From Spongiivirga sp046524175 (GTDB lineage: Bacteria; Bacteroidota; Bacteroidia; Flavobacteriales; Flavobacteriaceae), in the NCBI RefSeq assembly GCF_046524175.1, contig NZ_JBEFZF010000009.1:77179-141178 (forward strand): a stretch of DNA of 64,000 nucleotides. The letters are read 5' to 3'. Every line of letters begins with the position of its first letter. Positions within the stretch are counted from its first letter, which is position 1. The position numbers and the translations under genes were made by a program. Positions 35,410 through 44,114 of this stretch are shown here, piece after piece. A model generated the notes under the pieces. The model saw only the letters and a list, made by a program, of their open reading frames with translations, searched no databases and was not told where the DNA came from.

Positions 35410-35501
35410 TATTATAAATTTATTGTGGCTTGACCAATTCTTAATCTATCAAGATGATCTTTCCGATTAGTCAGGAAACTCGAATTGACAAGCCTTGTTG
35501 T

Positions 35502-36053
35502 CTATTTCCTTATTTCGTAAGTCAACTCAACCATGCCATCTTTGTAGGCGGTCACATCTTCTAAATGCAATGATTGTTCTTTACCAATAAAGTCAAAAAA
35601 CAAGATACCATCTCCCAAAATCACAGGGATAATCGTTAATACAATTTTATCTGCCAGGTTTAAGAGAAGAAATTCTTTAGTTGTTTCTGATCCCCCAACC
35701 ATCCAAATGTTTTGATACTTTCTTCTTAGTTTATCATTTACAAGTTGAGTGAGGTTTCCACTTGCAAAGCTGACCGATTGTCTGTCTTGTTTTAGCTTTT
35801 TATGGCTCAAAACAATAACCGGTTTATTACCATAAGACCAACCAAGTTCAAGCGCATGTTCATAGGTTCGTGCGCCCATTACATAGCAATCGATAGATTC
35901 TAAAAACTCAGCAATGTATTCATCAGTAAGTTCCTGACCCAATTCATAGCGGTCATTTGATTGCATCCAAGATACACTCCCGTCTTTTTTGGCAATAAAA
36001 CCATCAAGACTGGACACCATGTGGATCGTTATTTTTGAATTGATTACTTTCAA
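35502..36053 (-). CDS. Dihydrofolate-reductase-like (RibD C-terminal domain) protein
   Basis: 183 residues. The family pattern is clear: ITIHMVSSLDGFIAKKDGSVSW at the start, YVMGARTYEHAL, KPVIVLSHKKL, IWMVGGSETTKEFL and IIPVILGDGILFF. Proteins of this kind bind NADPH and reduce unknown substrates; they are not the main folate enzyme. The best start is the TTG at 36053, because the only internal ATG would remove the first beta strand. Confidence 0.88.
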   Translation of the reverse strand: MKVINSKITIHMVSSLDGFIAKKDGSVSWMQSNDRYELGQELTDEYIAEFLESIDCYVMGARTYEHALELGWSYGNKPVIVLSHKKLKQDRQSVSFASGNLTQLVNDKLRRKYQNIWMVGGSETTKEFLLLNLADKIVLTIIPVILGDGILFFDFIGKEQSLHLEDVTAYKDGMVELTYEIRK

Positions 36054-36156
36054 TGAAACCTGAAAGTCCTCAAGTTAAGTATTTATTATGGAAATAAAAT
36101 AGTATAGCTTTTGATTATGAGTTAAAGTAACCTATGGTAATTGTTGTAGTATTGTT

Positions 36157-36795
36157 TCATAATCGTTTAAATAATCCAAATCCAATATGCAGTGATTCTA
36201 AAGCGAAATCAGAATCTTTTAGCACTCTTGAACTGCTGTTATCGAAGTCAACTTTGAATTGTAAAGCTAATTGCTGACTTAAGCTAAATTCAACTCCTCC
36301 ACCAGCTTTTAATCCTAGAATGTAACTGTTTTTCCTAGCATCATAACCAAGGTTGTTTAATGCAAAAAGATTGTTGAAACCTGCCTCCGCAAACAGCTTA
36401 AATTTACCAGGTAAGAAGTAATATTTCATGGTAATAGGAACTTCTATAAATCGAAAATTCACATCTTCCGGATCCGGTGGTGCGGCAAAATCGCACACAA
36501 AACAAAAATATGTACCAGTAAAATCATTGTTTGAATAATTAATAGCAGTATTTATGGTGAGTTTACTTTTAAAAAAGTACTCCAGATTTAAACCAAAACG
36601 ATAATTAGATGTGTCATAATCAGCAGAGAACCCTGTTACATCATCAAAAAAAATAGTTTCTGAGCTTATATTATTCTCAAAACTAGCTGTTAGCCCAAGT
36701 CTCATCCTACTTTGATCACTATCCTGCCCATTCATAATTGTTGGGCTTAATAATATATTGGTGAAAAATAAAATAAGAATGGCACTATTTTTCAT
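36157..36795 (-). CDS. Outer-membrane beta-barrel protein
   Basis: 212 residues with a signal peptide (cleaved near MNGQ) and alternating-pattern beta strands (RMRLGLTASFE, YRFGLNLEYFF, KLFAEAGFNN, NSYILGLKAGGGVEFSL, LHIGFGLFKRL) typical of the porin family barrels (PF13568-like) of Bacteroidota. A cysteine pair in CFVCDF sits in a loop. No transport partner is adjacent, so function is open. Confidence 0.85.
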   Translation of the reverse strand: MKNSAILILFFTNILLSPTIMNGQDSDQSRMRLGLTASFENNISSETIFFDDVTGFSADYDTSNYRFGLNLEYFFKSKLTINTAINYSNNDFTGTYFCFVCDFAAPPDPEDVNFRFIEVPITMKYYFLPGKFKLFAEAGFNNLFALNNLGYDARKNSYILGLKAGGGVEFSLSQQLALQFKVDFDNSSSRVLKDSDFALESLHIGFGLFKRL

Positions 36796-36881
36796 AGCTG
36801 TAGGTATTGAACATCTTTATGATGTGTATATATTTAATACGTTGCGTCTTAAACATACCTTCTAGCTTTTATAAAATGCCA

Positions 36882-39296
36882 CTATTTGCCCACCTCAACT
36901 ACTTCAGATAGTTTGATATCCCTACTTGAAGTCCCCAAATGAATACCATAAATCCCTTCTTCTAAATCCCATTTTGATTTGGCCTCTGACCAATACCTCA
37001 ATTCAGAAACCGGAATTTGGAAGTTTAATGTGGTTGCTTCACCGCACTCAAGGCTTTGTGTCTTGGCAAACGTCCTTAATTCTTTTACTGGGCGATCTAT
37101 GGTCGTATCTGATTTAGCAGTATACACTTGCACCACTTCTTTTCCTGGTAAATTACCAATATTGGTCACTGTCACTGACACTGTAATCGCATCATTTTCC
37201 AACACAACAGCAAGGTCGCTAAATTCAAAGTTTGTATATGATAAACCATATCCAAATGGATAGGAAACGGGTAATTGTGCCTTGTCAAAGTGTCGATAAC
37301 CTACGTAAATTCCTTCTTCGTAATTGGTGTAGTCTTTATTTTTAATTTTTTCTTCCTCTGGTTTTTCCTCCTTACTGCTCATTAACATTTTAATGAAATC
37401 AATTGGCTCTCCATCCAGCGGAAAGTTGGCATTCGAAGCATGGTCATTTAAGTTTATTGGAAAAGTCATGGGTAACTTGCCACTAGGATTCACTTTGCCA
37501 CTCAAAATATCAGCAACGGAGTTGCCCCCTTCTTGACCTCCTTGCCACGCGAGCAAAATGGCATTGGGTTTGGCTTTCCATGAAGCTGTTTCAATGACTC
37601 CACCAACATTTAGAACCACCACCACTTTTTTAGCTGCTTTTTTGAAAGCAGCACAGACATCGCTAATCATTTCTTGTTCTATATCTGATAACAGAAAATC
37701 ACCTTTTTCAACCCGGTCACCACCTTCGCCGCTATTCCTTCCAATGGTAATGATACCGATATCAGCACTTTCAACAATTCCTGATAAGTCTTCTTCAGAA
37801 TATGCCATTCTGGGCGGAAAATAAGGATTGGTCATCGCATCTAAACCTTCTGGCTTTACAAAGGCTTCTTCATTGGCTACTTTGTGCGATTCAAAGAGCT
37901 GTTTCGCTTTTTTATTAATGGTATACCCTGCTTTTTCTAAGCCTTGTTCTAATGAAATAGTGTAGGCCTCATTGACATCACCCGAACCAGTGCCACCAGC
38001 AATAAAGTCATAAGAGGTAACTCCTAATAATGCGATGTTTTTGGTATTTGTTAGGGGTAGCGCTTGCTCATTTTTAAGTAGTATCATTCCTTCTGCGGCC
38101 GACTGACGGGTAATCTTTGCATGCTTATCTAAATCCGGATTGTTCCCATATTGATAGTTTTGCATCTTTTTAGACTGCATGATCAACTTTAAAATACGTT
38201 TGGTCGCTGTGTCTATTACTGATTCAGAAAGTGTGCCTTCTTCTACAGCTTCTTCCAAAGCCTGCCATTGCTTTTTAGTCCCGGGTTCTAATAAATCATT
38301 TCCAGCAGTGATCATGGCTGGTGCATTATCTCCGCCGAACCAATCGGTCATTACCAAACCTTCAAATTTCCAATCATCGCGCAATATATCTGTTAAAAGG
38401 TTTTTACTCTCGGGTACATATGTTCCATTAACTTTATTGTAAGAAGACATGATGGTCCAAGGTTGTGATTTATTGACTATGATCTCAAAGCCTTTCAAGT
38501 AAATCTCTCGCATGGCCCTGTCGGAAACAATCACATCATTGAAGTTACGATCGGTTTCTTGATTGTTGGCTACAAAGTGTTTCACTGCAGTACCGACACC
38601 TTGTGATTCAATACCATTAACCATCGCAGCTCCAATAAAACCCGTTAATACCGGATCTTCAGAATAATATTCAAAATTCCGTCCGCATAGTGGATGCCTA
38701 TGAATGTTGGCGCCGGGGCCTAAAATCACATCAATCCCATATTCTTTTGCTTCGGTTCCCATAGCGGTACCAACTTGGTTGACCAAATCGGTATTCCAAG
38801 TGGAGGCCATTAAGGTTCCTATCGGAAACGCAGTACAGTAATACGTACGTTCCTCTCCTTCTCTATTAGGAGCAATTCGCAATCCAGCAGGACCATCAGA
38901 CAAATAAATAGTTGGTAATCCCAAACGCGGTGTTGGTACAATGGTGCCCACCGCGCCGGGGATAGCCGTATCGCCCATACCTAAAGCCGAGCCAATACCT
39001 GATCCTTTTAGTAAATGAATTTTTTCTTCTAAAGTCATTTGAGATAGCGCATCATCCACCCGCTTGTCAAAGGGCTCTCGGCTATCTTCATATAGGTCTA
39101 ATTTCTCATTGCCATTTCTATCGAAAAAGGTATAGCCATCAACTGTCAATTCGTTGAACTCCCTTTTCTCAACATAGTCATCTTCAAAATCTAGGAAGGA
39201 TGAATTGATGTACCACCAGCCAATAAGACCCCCTAATAGTAGCAAAACAACAAGGACTCCAATAATCTTTAACGAGATGCGAATAGCTTTTTTCAT
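36882..39296 (-). CDS. Glycoside hydrolase family 3 beta-glucosidase
   Basis: 804 residues. An N-terminal membrane anchor (8-28), a linker with DRNGNEKLDLYEDS, the GH3 N-terminal barrel with KH at 239-240 and nucleophile Asp318 in LVMTDWFGG, a C-terminal alpha/beta domain, and a fibronectin-III-like end. Full family length. It releases glucose from beta-glucan oligosaccharides. The gene is divergent from a NUDIX-type regulator with paired operators between them, and a GH16 gene follows that regulator, so laminarin or mixed-linkage glucan is the likely substrate. The local -7 box overlaps an operator. Confidence 0.95.
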   Translation of the reverse strand: MKKAIRISLKIIGVLVVLLLLGGLIGWWYINSSFLDFEDDYVEKREFNELTVDGYTFFDRNGNEKLDLYEDSREPFDKRVDDALSQMTLEEKIHLLKGSGIGSALGMGDTAIPGAVGTIVPTPRLGLPTIYLSDGPAGLRIAPNREGEERTYYCTAFPIGTLMASTWNTDLVNQVGTAMGTEAKEYGIDVILGPGANIHRHPLCGRNFEYYSEDPVLTGFIGAAMVNGIESQGVGTAVKHFVANNQETDRNFNDVIVSDRAMREIYLKGFEIIVNKSQPWTIMSSYNKVNGTYVPESKNLLTDILRDDWKFEGLVMTDWFGGDNAPAMITAGNDLLEPGTKKQWQALEEAVEEGTLSESVIDTATKRILKLIMQSKKMQNYQYGNNPDLDKHAKITRQSAAEGMILLKNEQALPLTNTKNIALLGVTSYDFIAGGTGSGDVNEAYTISLEQGLEKAGYTINKKAKQLFESHKVANEEAFVKPEGLDAMTNPYFPPRMAYSEEDLSGIVESADIGIITIGRNSGEGGDRVEKGDFLLSDIEQEMISDVCAAFKKAAKKVVVVLNVGGVIETASWKAKPNAILLAWQGGQEGGNSVADILSGKVNPSGKLPMTFPINLNDHASNANFPLDGEPIDFIKMLMSSKEEKPEEEKIKNKDYTNYEEGIYVGYRHFDKAQLPVSYPFGYGLSYTNFEFSDLAVVLENDAITVSVTVTNIGNLPGKEVVQVYTAKSDTTIDRPVKELRTFAKTQSLECGEATTLNFQIPVSELRYWSEAKSKWDLEEGIYGIHLGTSSRDIKLSEVVEVGK

Positions 39297-39310
39297 TTAT
39301 ATACTTTTAA

Positions 39311-39329
39311 TTGTGTCGTAATGTCACAA
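39311..39329. promoter_or_regulatory. Operator 1 of the GH3/NUDIX-regulator region
   Basis: TTGTGTCGTAATGTCACAA, an inverted repeat with TGTG/CACA arms. It overlaps the minus-strand -7 box TATATTTG (39327-39334) of the GH3 gene, so a bound regulator would block GH3 transcription. Confidence 0.65.
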
Positions 39330-39334
39330 ATATA
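39327..39334 (-). promoter_or_regulatory. -7 box of the GH3 gene (TATATTTG)
   Basis: Reading the minus strand, TATATTTG matches TAnnTTTG exactly, 30 bases before the GH3 start codon, and partly overlaps operator 1. Confidence 0.6.
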
Positions 39335-39348
39335 CTATTTCTTTCTAA

Positions 39349-39367
39349 TTGTGTCAGTTAGTCACGA
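39349..39367. promoter_or_regulatory. Operator 2 of the GH3/NUDIX-regulator region
   Basis: TTGTGTCAGTTAGTCACGA shares TTGTGTC-N5-GTCAC with operator 1 and lies 38 bp from it, start to start. It ends 13 bases before the -7 box of the regulator gene, where it would cover the -33 element. Confidence 0.62.
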
Positions 39368-39379
39368 ATTATTTTTTTA

Positions 39380-39387
39380 TAGTTTTG
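39380..39387 (+). promoter_or_regulatory. -7 box of the NUDIX regulator (TAGTTTTG)
   Basis: Exact TAnnTTTG match only 4 bases before the ATG at 39392. Transcription would start at or next to the start codon, which implies a leaderless or nearly leaderless mRNA. Confidence 0.55.
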
Positions 39388-39391
39388 TACT

Positions 39392-40102
39392 ATGGAGTTA
39401 GAAGAGTTTTTAGAAAAGGGCCCGGAGATTTTTTTACCCAATCTATCGATTGATCTGGTTATTATTGGTTATGAGCATAAGCGATTAAAATGCCTTTTAC
39501 TGAAAATTGGAGACCGATGGGCACTACCGGGTGGTTATATTAAAAAGGATGAGTCTGTAGAAGATGCTGTGCAAAGCACGCTAACACAACGTACCGGCCT
39601 TCGTAACGCGCATTTTACTTTTTTATCAGTATTTGGCGATCACAATCGTCAGTTTAAAAGTGTTTTTAAAGATTATTTTGACAAACAAGGAATGGAATGG
39701 CGGGATGATTATTGGTTTAATAACCGCTTTGTTACCTTATCGTACTTCTCTTTAGTGAATATTGCAAACACCCACCCAAGTGTTAGTCATTTTGATGAAG
39801 CTTTTGGTTGGTTTGATTTTGACGATTTACCCGACATGTGGATGGATCATAAGTCTATTGTTAATACTGCCAGACAACGATTAATTCAAGACATTCAAAA
39901 AGAACAACTCACGCATCATTTACTGGATGCAGAGTTCACCATGCCGGAGCTACATCAGCTACATCAGGTAATTTTAAATGAGGATATAGATCGTAGTCGT
40001 TTTCAAAAAAAGATGTTGGCCAGTGGGTTTTATGAGCGATTACCGAAAGTACAAAAAAGCACTCCCGGGAGTAACCCTTATCAGTATCGCGTGAAAGTTT
40101 AA
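39392..40102 (+). CDS. NUDIX-type transcriptional regulator (NrtR/AraR-like)
   Basis: 236 residues. An N-terminal NUDIX fold (about 18-140) is followed by a C-terminal winged helix (about 150-225, FTMPELHQLHQVILNEDIDR, FQKKMLASGFYERL). The NUDIX box is degenerate: GGYIKKDESVEDAVQSTLTQ keeps the first glycines and one acidic residue but has lost the REUxEE catalytic part. The domain should therefore sense a ligand, not hydrolyse one. It lies between GH3 and GH16 genes with two operators upstream. By family precedent it is a sugar-responsive repressor. Confidence 0.93.
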   Translation: MELEEFLEKGPEIFLPNLSIDLVIIGYEHKRLKCLLLKIGDRWALPGGYIKKDESVEDAVQSTLTQRTGLRNAHFTFLSVFGDHNRQFKSVFKDYFDKQGMEWRDDYWFNNRFVTLSYFSLVNIANTHPSVSHFDEAFGWFDFDDLPDMWMDHKSIVNTARQRLIQDIQKEQLTHHLLDAEFTMPELHQLHQVILNEDIDRSRFQKKMLASGFYERLPKVQKSTPGSNPYQYRVKV

Positions 40103-40129
40103 ACGATTGGTCTAGCTTTTATTAATCAC

Positions 40130-41005
40130 TCACTGATAAACTCTTATATAATCGACTACCATCGGACTTTCAATAAAATCAGGGTCTATATTGGGTTCAA
40201 TAGCAATGTTTAGTATAAAATAATAGTCCGAATCATAGGGCCAAGTATCCGCATTTTTATGTTCGGGTTGGTATCTAAAATGCTCAATACCATCAACACT
40301 AAAGGTCATTTTTTCTTCAGTCCATTCAAAAGTATAATCATGAAACTCTGTTGAAGCGCCTGTAATTTGTTGCCCACCCACATTTTTCACATGATCGCCA
40401 TAGCTGGCACCATTGTGCAGGGCACTCGAAACATAATCTTGATTTTTACCCCAGTGTTCCAAAATATCAATCTCACCACACTTGGGCCATTTGGTGGTTC
40501 CAAAACCCTTATTGTCCCAATAAGCACCATCTTCATCAATATTGGTGTTTAGCATCCAAATAGCTGGCCAGGTTCCTTTACCTGTAGGGAGTTTTGCTCG
40601 AACTTCTACCCGACCATAGGTAAATGCAAATTTCGAATTCAATCTCGCAGCAGTATATTCTTTGGTCTCTCCCTGATCACTAAACGTTTCTTTCTTAGCA
40701 ACTAGGTTTAAATAACCATCTTTTAAATACGAGTTAGCCTCTTTGTTAGTATAATGCTGAATAATGCCACCCCACCAACTTCCACCAGGAGGAAGCTGTG
40801 TTTGATGAAACCATTTTTCCTCATCAATGGCGCCCTCACCATCAAACTCATCTGACCAGACCAAGGTATCAAAGGTTACATCTGCCTGTGTTGCTTCGCT
40901 TTTTTCAGAAACATCATCCTTACTTTTTAAAAATCCAAAAACAAGGTACGCTAGCAATAGCAAAGCTGTTAGCGACAGCGCAAATACTTTTACCGGTTTA
41001 TTCAT
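40130..41005 (-). CDS. Glycoside hydrolase family 16 beta-glucanase
   Basis: 291 residues. An N-terminal hydrophobic anchor (6-25) is followed by a GH16 jelly roll. The catalytic motif is intact: Glu178, Asp180 and Glu183 in CGEIDILEHWG, the bulge form (ExDxxE) typical of laminarinases. Aromatic substrate residues are visible in LPPGGSWWGGIIQHYTNKEAN (split around residue 78). It should cleave beta-1,3 or mixed beta-1,3/1,4 glucans to oligomers for the GH3 enzyme. No SusC/SusD pair is nearby, so this is a reduced locus. Confidence 0.95.
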   Translation of the reverse strand: MNKPVKVFALSLTALLLLAYLVFGFLKSKDDVSEKSEATQADVTFDTLVWSDEFDGEGAIDEEKWFHQTQLPPGGSWWGGIIQHYTNKEANSYLKDGYLNLVAKKETFSDQGETKEYTAARLNSKFAFTYGRVEVRAKLPTGKGTWPAIWMLNTNIDEDGAYWDNKGFGTTKWPKCGEIDILEHWGKNQDYVSSALHNGASYGDHVKNVGGQQITGASTEFHDYTFEWTEEKMTFSVDGIEHFRYQPEHKNADTWPYDSDYYFILNIAIEPNIDPDFIESPMVVDYIRVYQ

Positions 41006-41103
41006 TCAAAATTGAATTTATTATGATTTATAAATGTAGGGATTAATCGTTCAACTAACCAGTTTGCTCATGCGCCACCATATAGAATATATAAAGTAGT
41101 TTG

Positions 41104-41637
41104 TTATTTTCTTCTTTTATCAAATTCTTCCCAGATGAGCTTTTCTAAATCCTTGTATTTTATTTTCAGTGAATTTGAAACAATCGATAGCGGTGAACCA
41201 TACATTTTATGGTTTGCTTTCATGGCTCTTTTTGAGATTGCATTTGTTGCACGCTCCATATACTTTTCAGGTTGATCGGTATCGAGCATCATAATTTTTG
41301 TGGAAGCGATTTGTATGGTTCTAATATTGGTAATGTCGTCCCATTCAATAAGCCCGACGCTGGTTCCATTGGTATTGTCGGTAATACCATACTGATCAAT
41401 TGTCAATCCAACTTTATTATCAACCAACTTTCTTGCTATAAAAAGCAAACATAGTCCGAAAAACACTACTGATACGATTCCAATAATTCGAATGATTTCT
41501 GAACTTCTAAATACTCCACTTTGAAAAGTTCCCGGACTTATCGTGAATGCTACTCCCAAGATAACAAAAGCGATTGCACCAATTAATAGTAGTAGTATTT
41601 TGGTTTTACTCAATGGTATTTCGATAGCATCATTCAT
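41104..41637 (-). CDS. STM3941-like membrane protein
   Basis: 177 residues. Two membrane helices (about 13-33 and 46-66) are followed by a PH-like domain beginning VGLTIDQYGITDNTNGTSVGLIEWDDITNI. The layout and the N-terminal EIPLSKTKILLLLIG match the STM3941 family of unknown function. It is not obviously linked with the neighbouring GH16 or NmrA-type genes. Confidence 0.8.
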   Translation of the reverse strand: MNDAIEIPLSKTKILLLLIGAIAFVILGVAFTISPGTFQSGVFRSSEIIRIIGIVSVVFFGLCLLFIARKLVDNKVGLTIDQYGITDNTNGTSVGLIEWDDITNIRTIQIASTKIMMLDTDQPEKYMERATNAISKRAMKANHKMYGSPLSIVSNSLKIKYKDLEKLIWEEFDKRRK

Positions 41638-41782
41638 TGGTTAATCTGTTTAATTCGCCTTGAGTTAAAAGCTGGTTCTATTGTTGAAATTTACTTAAAA
41701 AAACGGATTTTGATTATGAACGTATGTTCCATTTTAATGATTCAACCATCAATGTTTTATATACCTTGTTGTAAAAGGTTTT

Positions 41783-42436
41783 TCACTTTTTTGATATCAC
41801 CACTTTTTTCTGAACCAGATCTGTTCTGTTCAGGCTATCCAAAAGATAGGTAGCGACACTTTTTCGACTTATCAATAAGCTTGGCTTCGGTTTGTTCTCA
41901 AAAGTTTCTTTAATTTTTTCAGTGCGTTTCGCGTTCATAAGTCCCACTGGGCGAACAATGGTCCAGTCCAGATTTGATTCCACAATGATTTTTTCCTGCC
42001 TATGGTGATCTTCGTAAGCTACTCCAATATTACTATTGTCAATAAACCACCTGAACCATTTTGGGATGTCCTTTCTCGAATCGGCCACTCCCCATGCCGA
42101 ACAAATTGAAATTCTATTAATATGTTCCTTTTCAGCAATTGGTATCAATAATTGCATCACCTCAGAAAGGTAGGTTGCAGGTGTTCTTAACTTGGACCAA
42201 GGAAAGTCGGATGTTCGTGAAATATTTAAAACACTGATGATCGCATTACAGCCGGAAATTGCTTTTTCTAAATCAGCACTTTTACTCGGGTCTCCTTCGA
42301 AGATTTTTAGTCCGTTTTGTGTGGTTAATCGCTGCGAATTTCTAGAAAGACAATGTACCCTATGTCCTTTTTCTAAGGCTTTTTCCAGCACTAATTTTCC
42401 TGTTCTACCGGTAGCACCAAGTAACAGTATTTTCAT
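41783..42436 (-). CDS. NAD(P)-binding NmrA/atypical-SDR protein
   Basis: 217 residues. A Rossmann start MKILLLGATGRTGKLVLEKAL (glycine motif GATGRTG at 7-13) is followed by FEGDPSKSADLEKAISGCNAI and a late VRPVGLMN segment typical of NAD(P)H-binding atypical SDR proteins. The usual catalytic YxxxK is not obvious, so it may be a redox-sensing or isoflavone-reductase-like protein. Start ATG at 42436. Confidence 0.88.
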   Translation of the reverse strand: MKILLLGATGRTGKLVLEKALEKGHRVHCLSRNSQRLTTQNGLKIFEGDPSKSADLEKAISGCNAIISVLNISRTSDFPWSKLRTPATYLSEVMQLLIPIAEKEHINRISICSAWGVADSRKDIPKWFRWFIDNSNIGVAYEDHHRQEKIIVESNLDWTIVRPVGLMNAKRTEKIKETFENKPKPSLLISRKSVATYLLDSLNRTDLVQKKVVISKK

Positions 42437-42520
42437 TCTTTAAAATTAAGTCCAACTGTTTTGTCATAGCGGACATTATCACCACTACTTTTTCACATTG
42501 CAAGATACTTATTAAATGAC

Positions 42521-42553
42521 AATGGCGGTTTGAGTGTATCTCAAACCACCATT
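42521..42553 (-). terminator. Long hairpin, probable terminator
   Basis: 14-bp stem (13 paired) AATGGCGGTTTGAG / CTCAAACCACCATT with a 5-base loop, downstream of the minus-strand alpha/beta hydrolase gene. The T tail is poor, so termination is plausible rather than certain. Confidence 0.5.
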
Positions 42554-42629
42554 GCTTTATGAATTATTAAGTGCGATGATCGTATGTTTTATAACAATAC
42601 TATACGTTCGCTGAGCGATGAATTTTATT

Positions 42630-44033
42630 TCATTCAAATATAGCATTATACCATGCGATGGCTTGATTTGCCGTCCTATCTAAAACTTCAGGGTCATCAT
42701 AATATTGAAGATGTCCTGTTTCCCCTTCCCATTGTAGTTTTTTCTTGGTTATGGGTACTGCTTCAAACTGTCTTTTAGCTGCATCCGGCAAGAAACTATT
42801 ATCACTGTGAATCATCAAATATGGTTTGTCGAGCTTTTGGGCTGCCGTTAGCGACTCGTACTCAAAAAGTAGGGCATCACTCATTTTGGGATAATTATTG
42901 GTCCAAATTCCTTTGTCCGACCAGGTATGGTACCAATCCCAAACAAACTTTCCTGGCATGCCTACGTCCATTCTGGTCGAGTCGACAGCTGGAACGTTGA
43001 TTACTTTTCCCGTTTGCTTAAAAGTATTGAGTGCTACTTTTCCTGCAGCAATTCGTTCTTCCAGCGCTTCCTCTGTTCCCATCCATTGAATATCGCCCTC
43101 TCGATCGCGATAATGGCCCGCTACTGTCACTAATCCTTTAAAGATGTCATCTTCTGAAACGGCTCTTAGCATTTCTGAGCTGCCCTGACAGAGGGCAAAT
43201 CCAACAATTTGTGCATCATTGACCATTGGAAGGGCAGCGAGATACTTGGCTGCCGCTTTTGCATCTTCTACTTTCGCAATAGGGTCTTCCAATTCTCTAG
43301 GAACACCCGCGCTCTCCCCTCTAAAACGAGGGTCGAATGCTAATGCTACATAGCCCCTTTCTGCAAATCTTTTCGCATATTCAGTTGGCGCCTGCTCTTT
43401 AGCATAGGTCATCGGTCCTAATATCGGAACCGCAGGATATTGTTTTCCTTCTTCATAATTTGCTGGTAGATAAAGGTCGCCCACGAGGTCTAAGCCTCCA
43501 CTTTGAAATGTTACTTTTTTCATGATGTATTTTTTAGATGTTAATGTTTTAGATGCCAATTGTGGCAACTTTATATTTCCTGTTTGGTATTTGAAATTGA
43601 AGGTCATTTTAGTAATTAGCCATTCTTCTTTTTCCTTTATTAAATCGAAATCATAACTACCCACAACCGTCCATAGGTTTTCCGCTTCATTTTCCAGATA
43701 ATGAGTAGCCGTACCGTAACAAAATGCTTTTGCAGTATTTCCTTTCTGTTCAATAATAAAGTTGCCTATTTGATGATGTGTATGATCAAAACCGGGAAGT
43801 ATGTGCTTCCAGCTTTTTACAATCTCTTTTGCGGTAACTCTCGATGCTTCAATTCCTGTCATAGACGAATAGTCTAGCAATACTTTTGAAGCAAAAATCC
43901 CTTCCACCTCCTGCCAATTATTATTATCTGTTGCAACGAAAAGGGTACTGATGGTTTCTTGAATATTTCTCATTTCTTGTCCGCTTAAGGTCATCACAAA
44001 AAGGCTTGTTAAGACGATCATTAAATTCTTCAT
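42630..44033 (-). CDS. Secreted fusion of SnoaL-like and alpha/beta-hydrolase domains
   Basis: 467 residues from the ATG at 44033, which gives a good signal peptide (MKNLMIVLTSLFVMTLSGQ). The frame opens eight codons earlier at a TTG inside the promoter. Residues about 20-155 are NTF2/SnoaL-like; about 170-467 are an alpha/beta hydrolase. The nucleophile elbow reads GFALCQGSSE, placing Cys282 where serine is usual, as in dienelactone-hydrolase-like enzymes. Asp in MIHSDNSFLPD and His in ETGHLQYY complete a triad. Substrate unknown. Confidence 0.9.
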   Translation of the reverse strand: MKNLMIVLTSLFVMTLSGQEMRNIQETISTLFVATDNNNWQEVEGIFASKVLLDYSSMTGIEASRVTAKEIVKSWKHILPGFDHTHHQIGNFIIEQKGNTAKAFCYGTATHYLENEAENLWTVVGSYDFDLIKEKEEWLITKMTFNFKYQTGNIKLPQLASKTLTSKKYIMKKVTFQSGGLDLVGDLYLPANYEEGKQYPAVPILGPMTYAKEQAPTEYAKRFAERGYVALAFDPRFRGESAGVPRELEDPIAKVEDAKAAAKYLAALPMVNDAQIVGFALCQGSSEMLRAVSEDDIFKGLVTVAGHYRDREGDIQWMGTEEALEERIAAGKVALNTFKQTGKVINVPAVDSTRMDVGMPGKFVWDWYHTWSDKGIWTNNYPKMSDALLFEYESLTAAQKLDKPYLMIHSDNSFLPDAAKRQFEAVPITKKKLQWEGETGHLQYYDDPEVLDRTANQAIAWYNAIFE

Positions 44034-44054
44034 ATCATTTATTTTTTGTTGATA

Positions 44055-44062
44055 CAAAGATG
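44055..44062 (-). promoter_or_regulatory. -7 box (CATCTTTG) of the SnoaL/hydrolase fusion gene
   Basis: On the minus strand CATCTTTG, one base from TAnnTTTG, lies 21 bases before the ATG at 44033. It overlaps the upstream TTG codon at 44055-44057, which cannot then be the start. Confidence 0.5.
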
Positions 44063-44114
44063 CGAACAGGACAGCGCTGACTTATTTATGAAAACAAATC
44101 AAGAAGTATGAATT

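Noticed and set aside
36979..37263. Plus-strand frames within the GH3 gene
   Set aside because: Antisense shadows of the FnIII-like end of a full-length GH3 enzyme.
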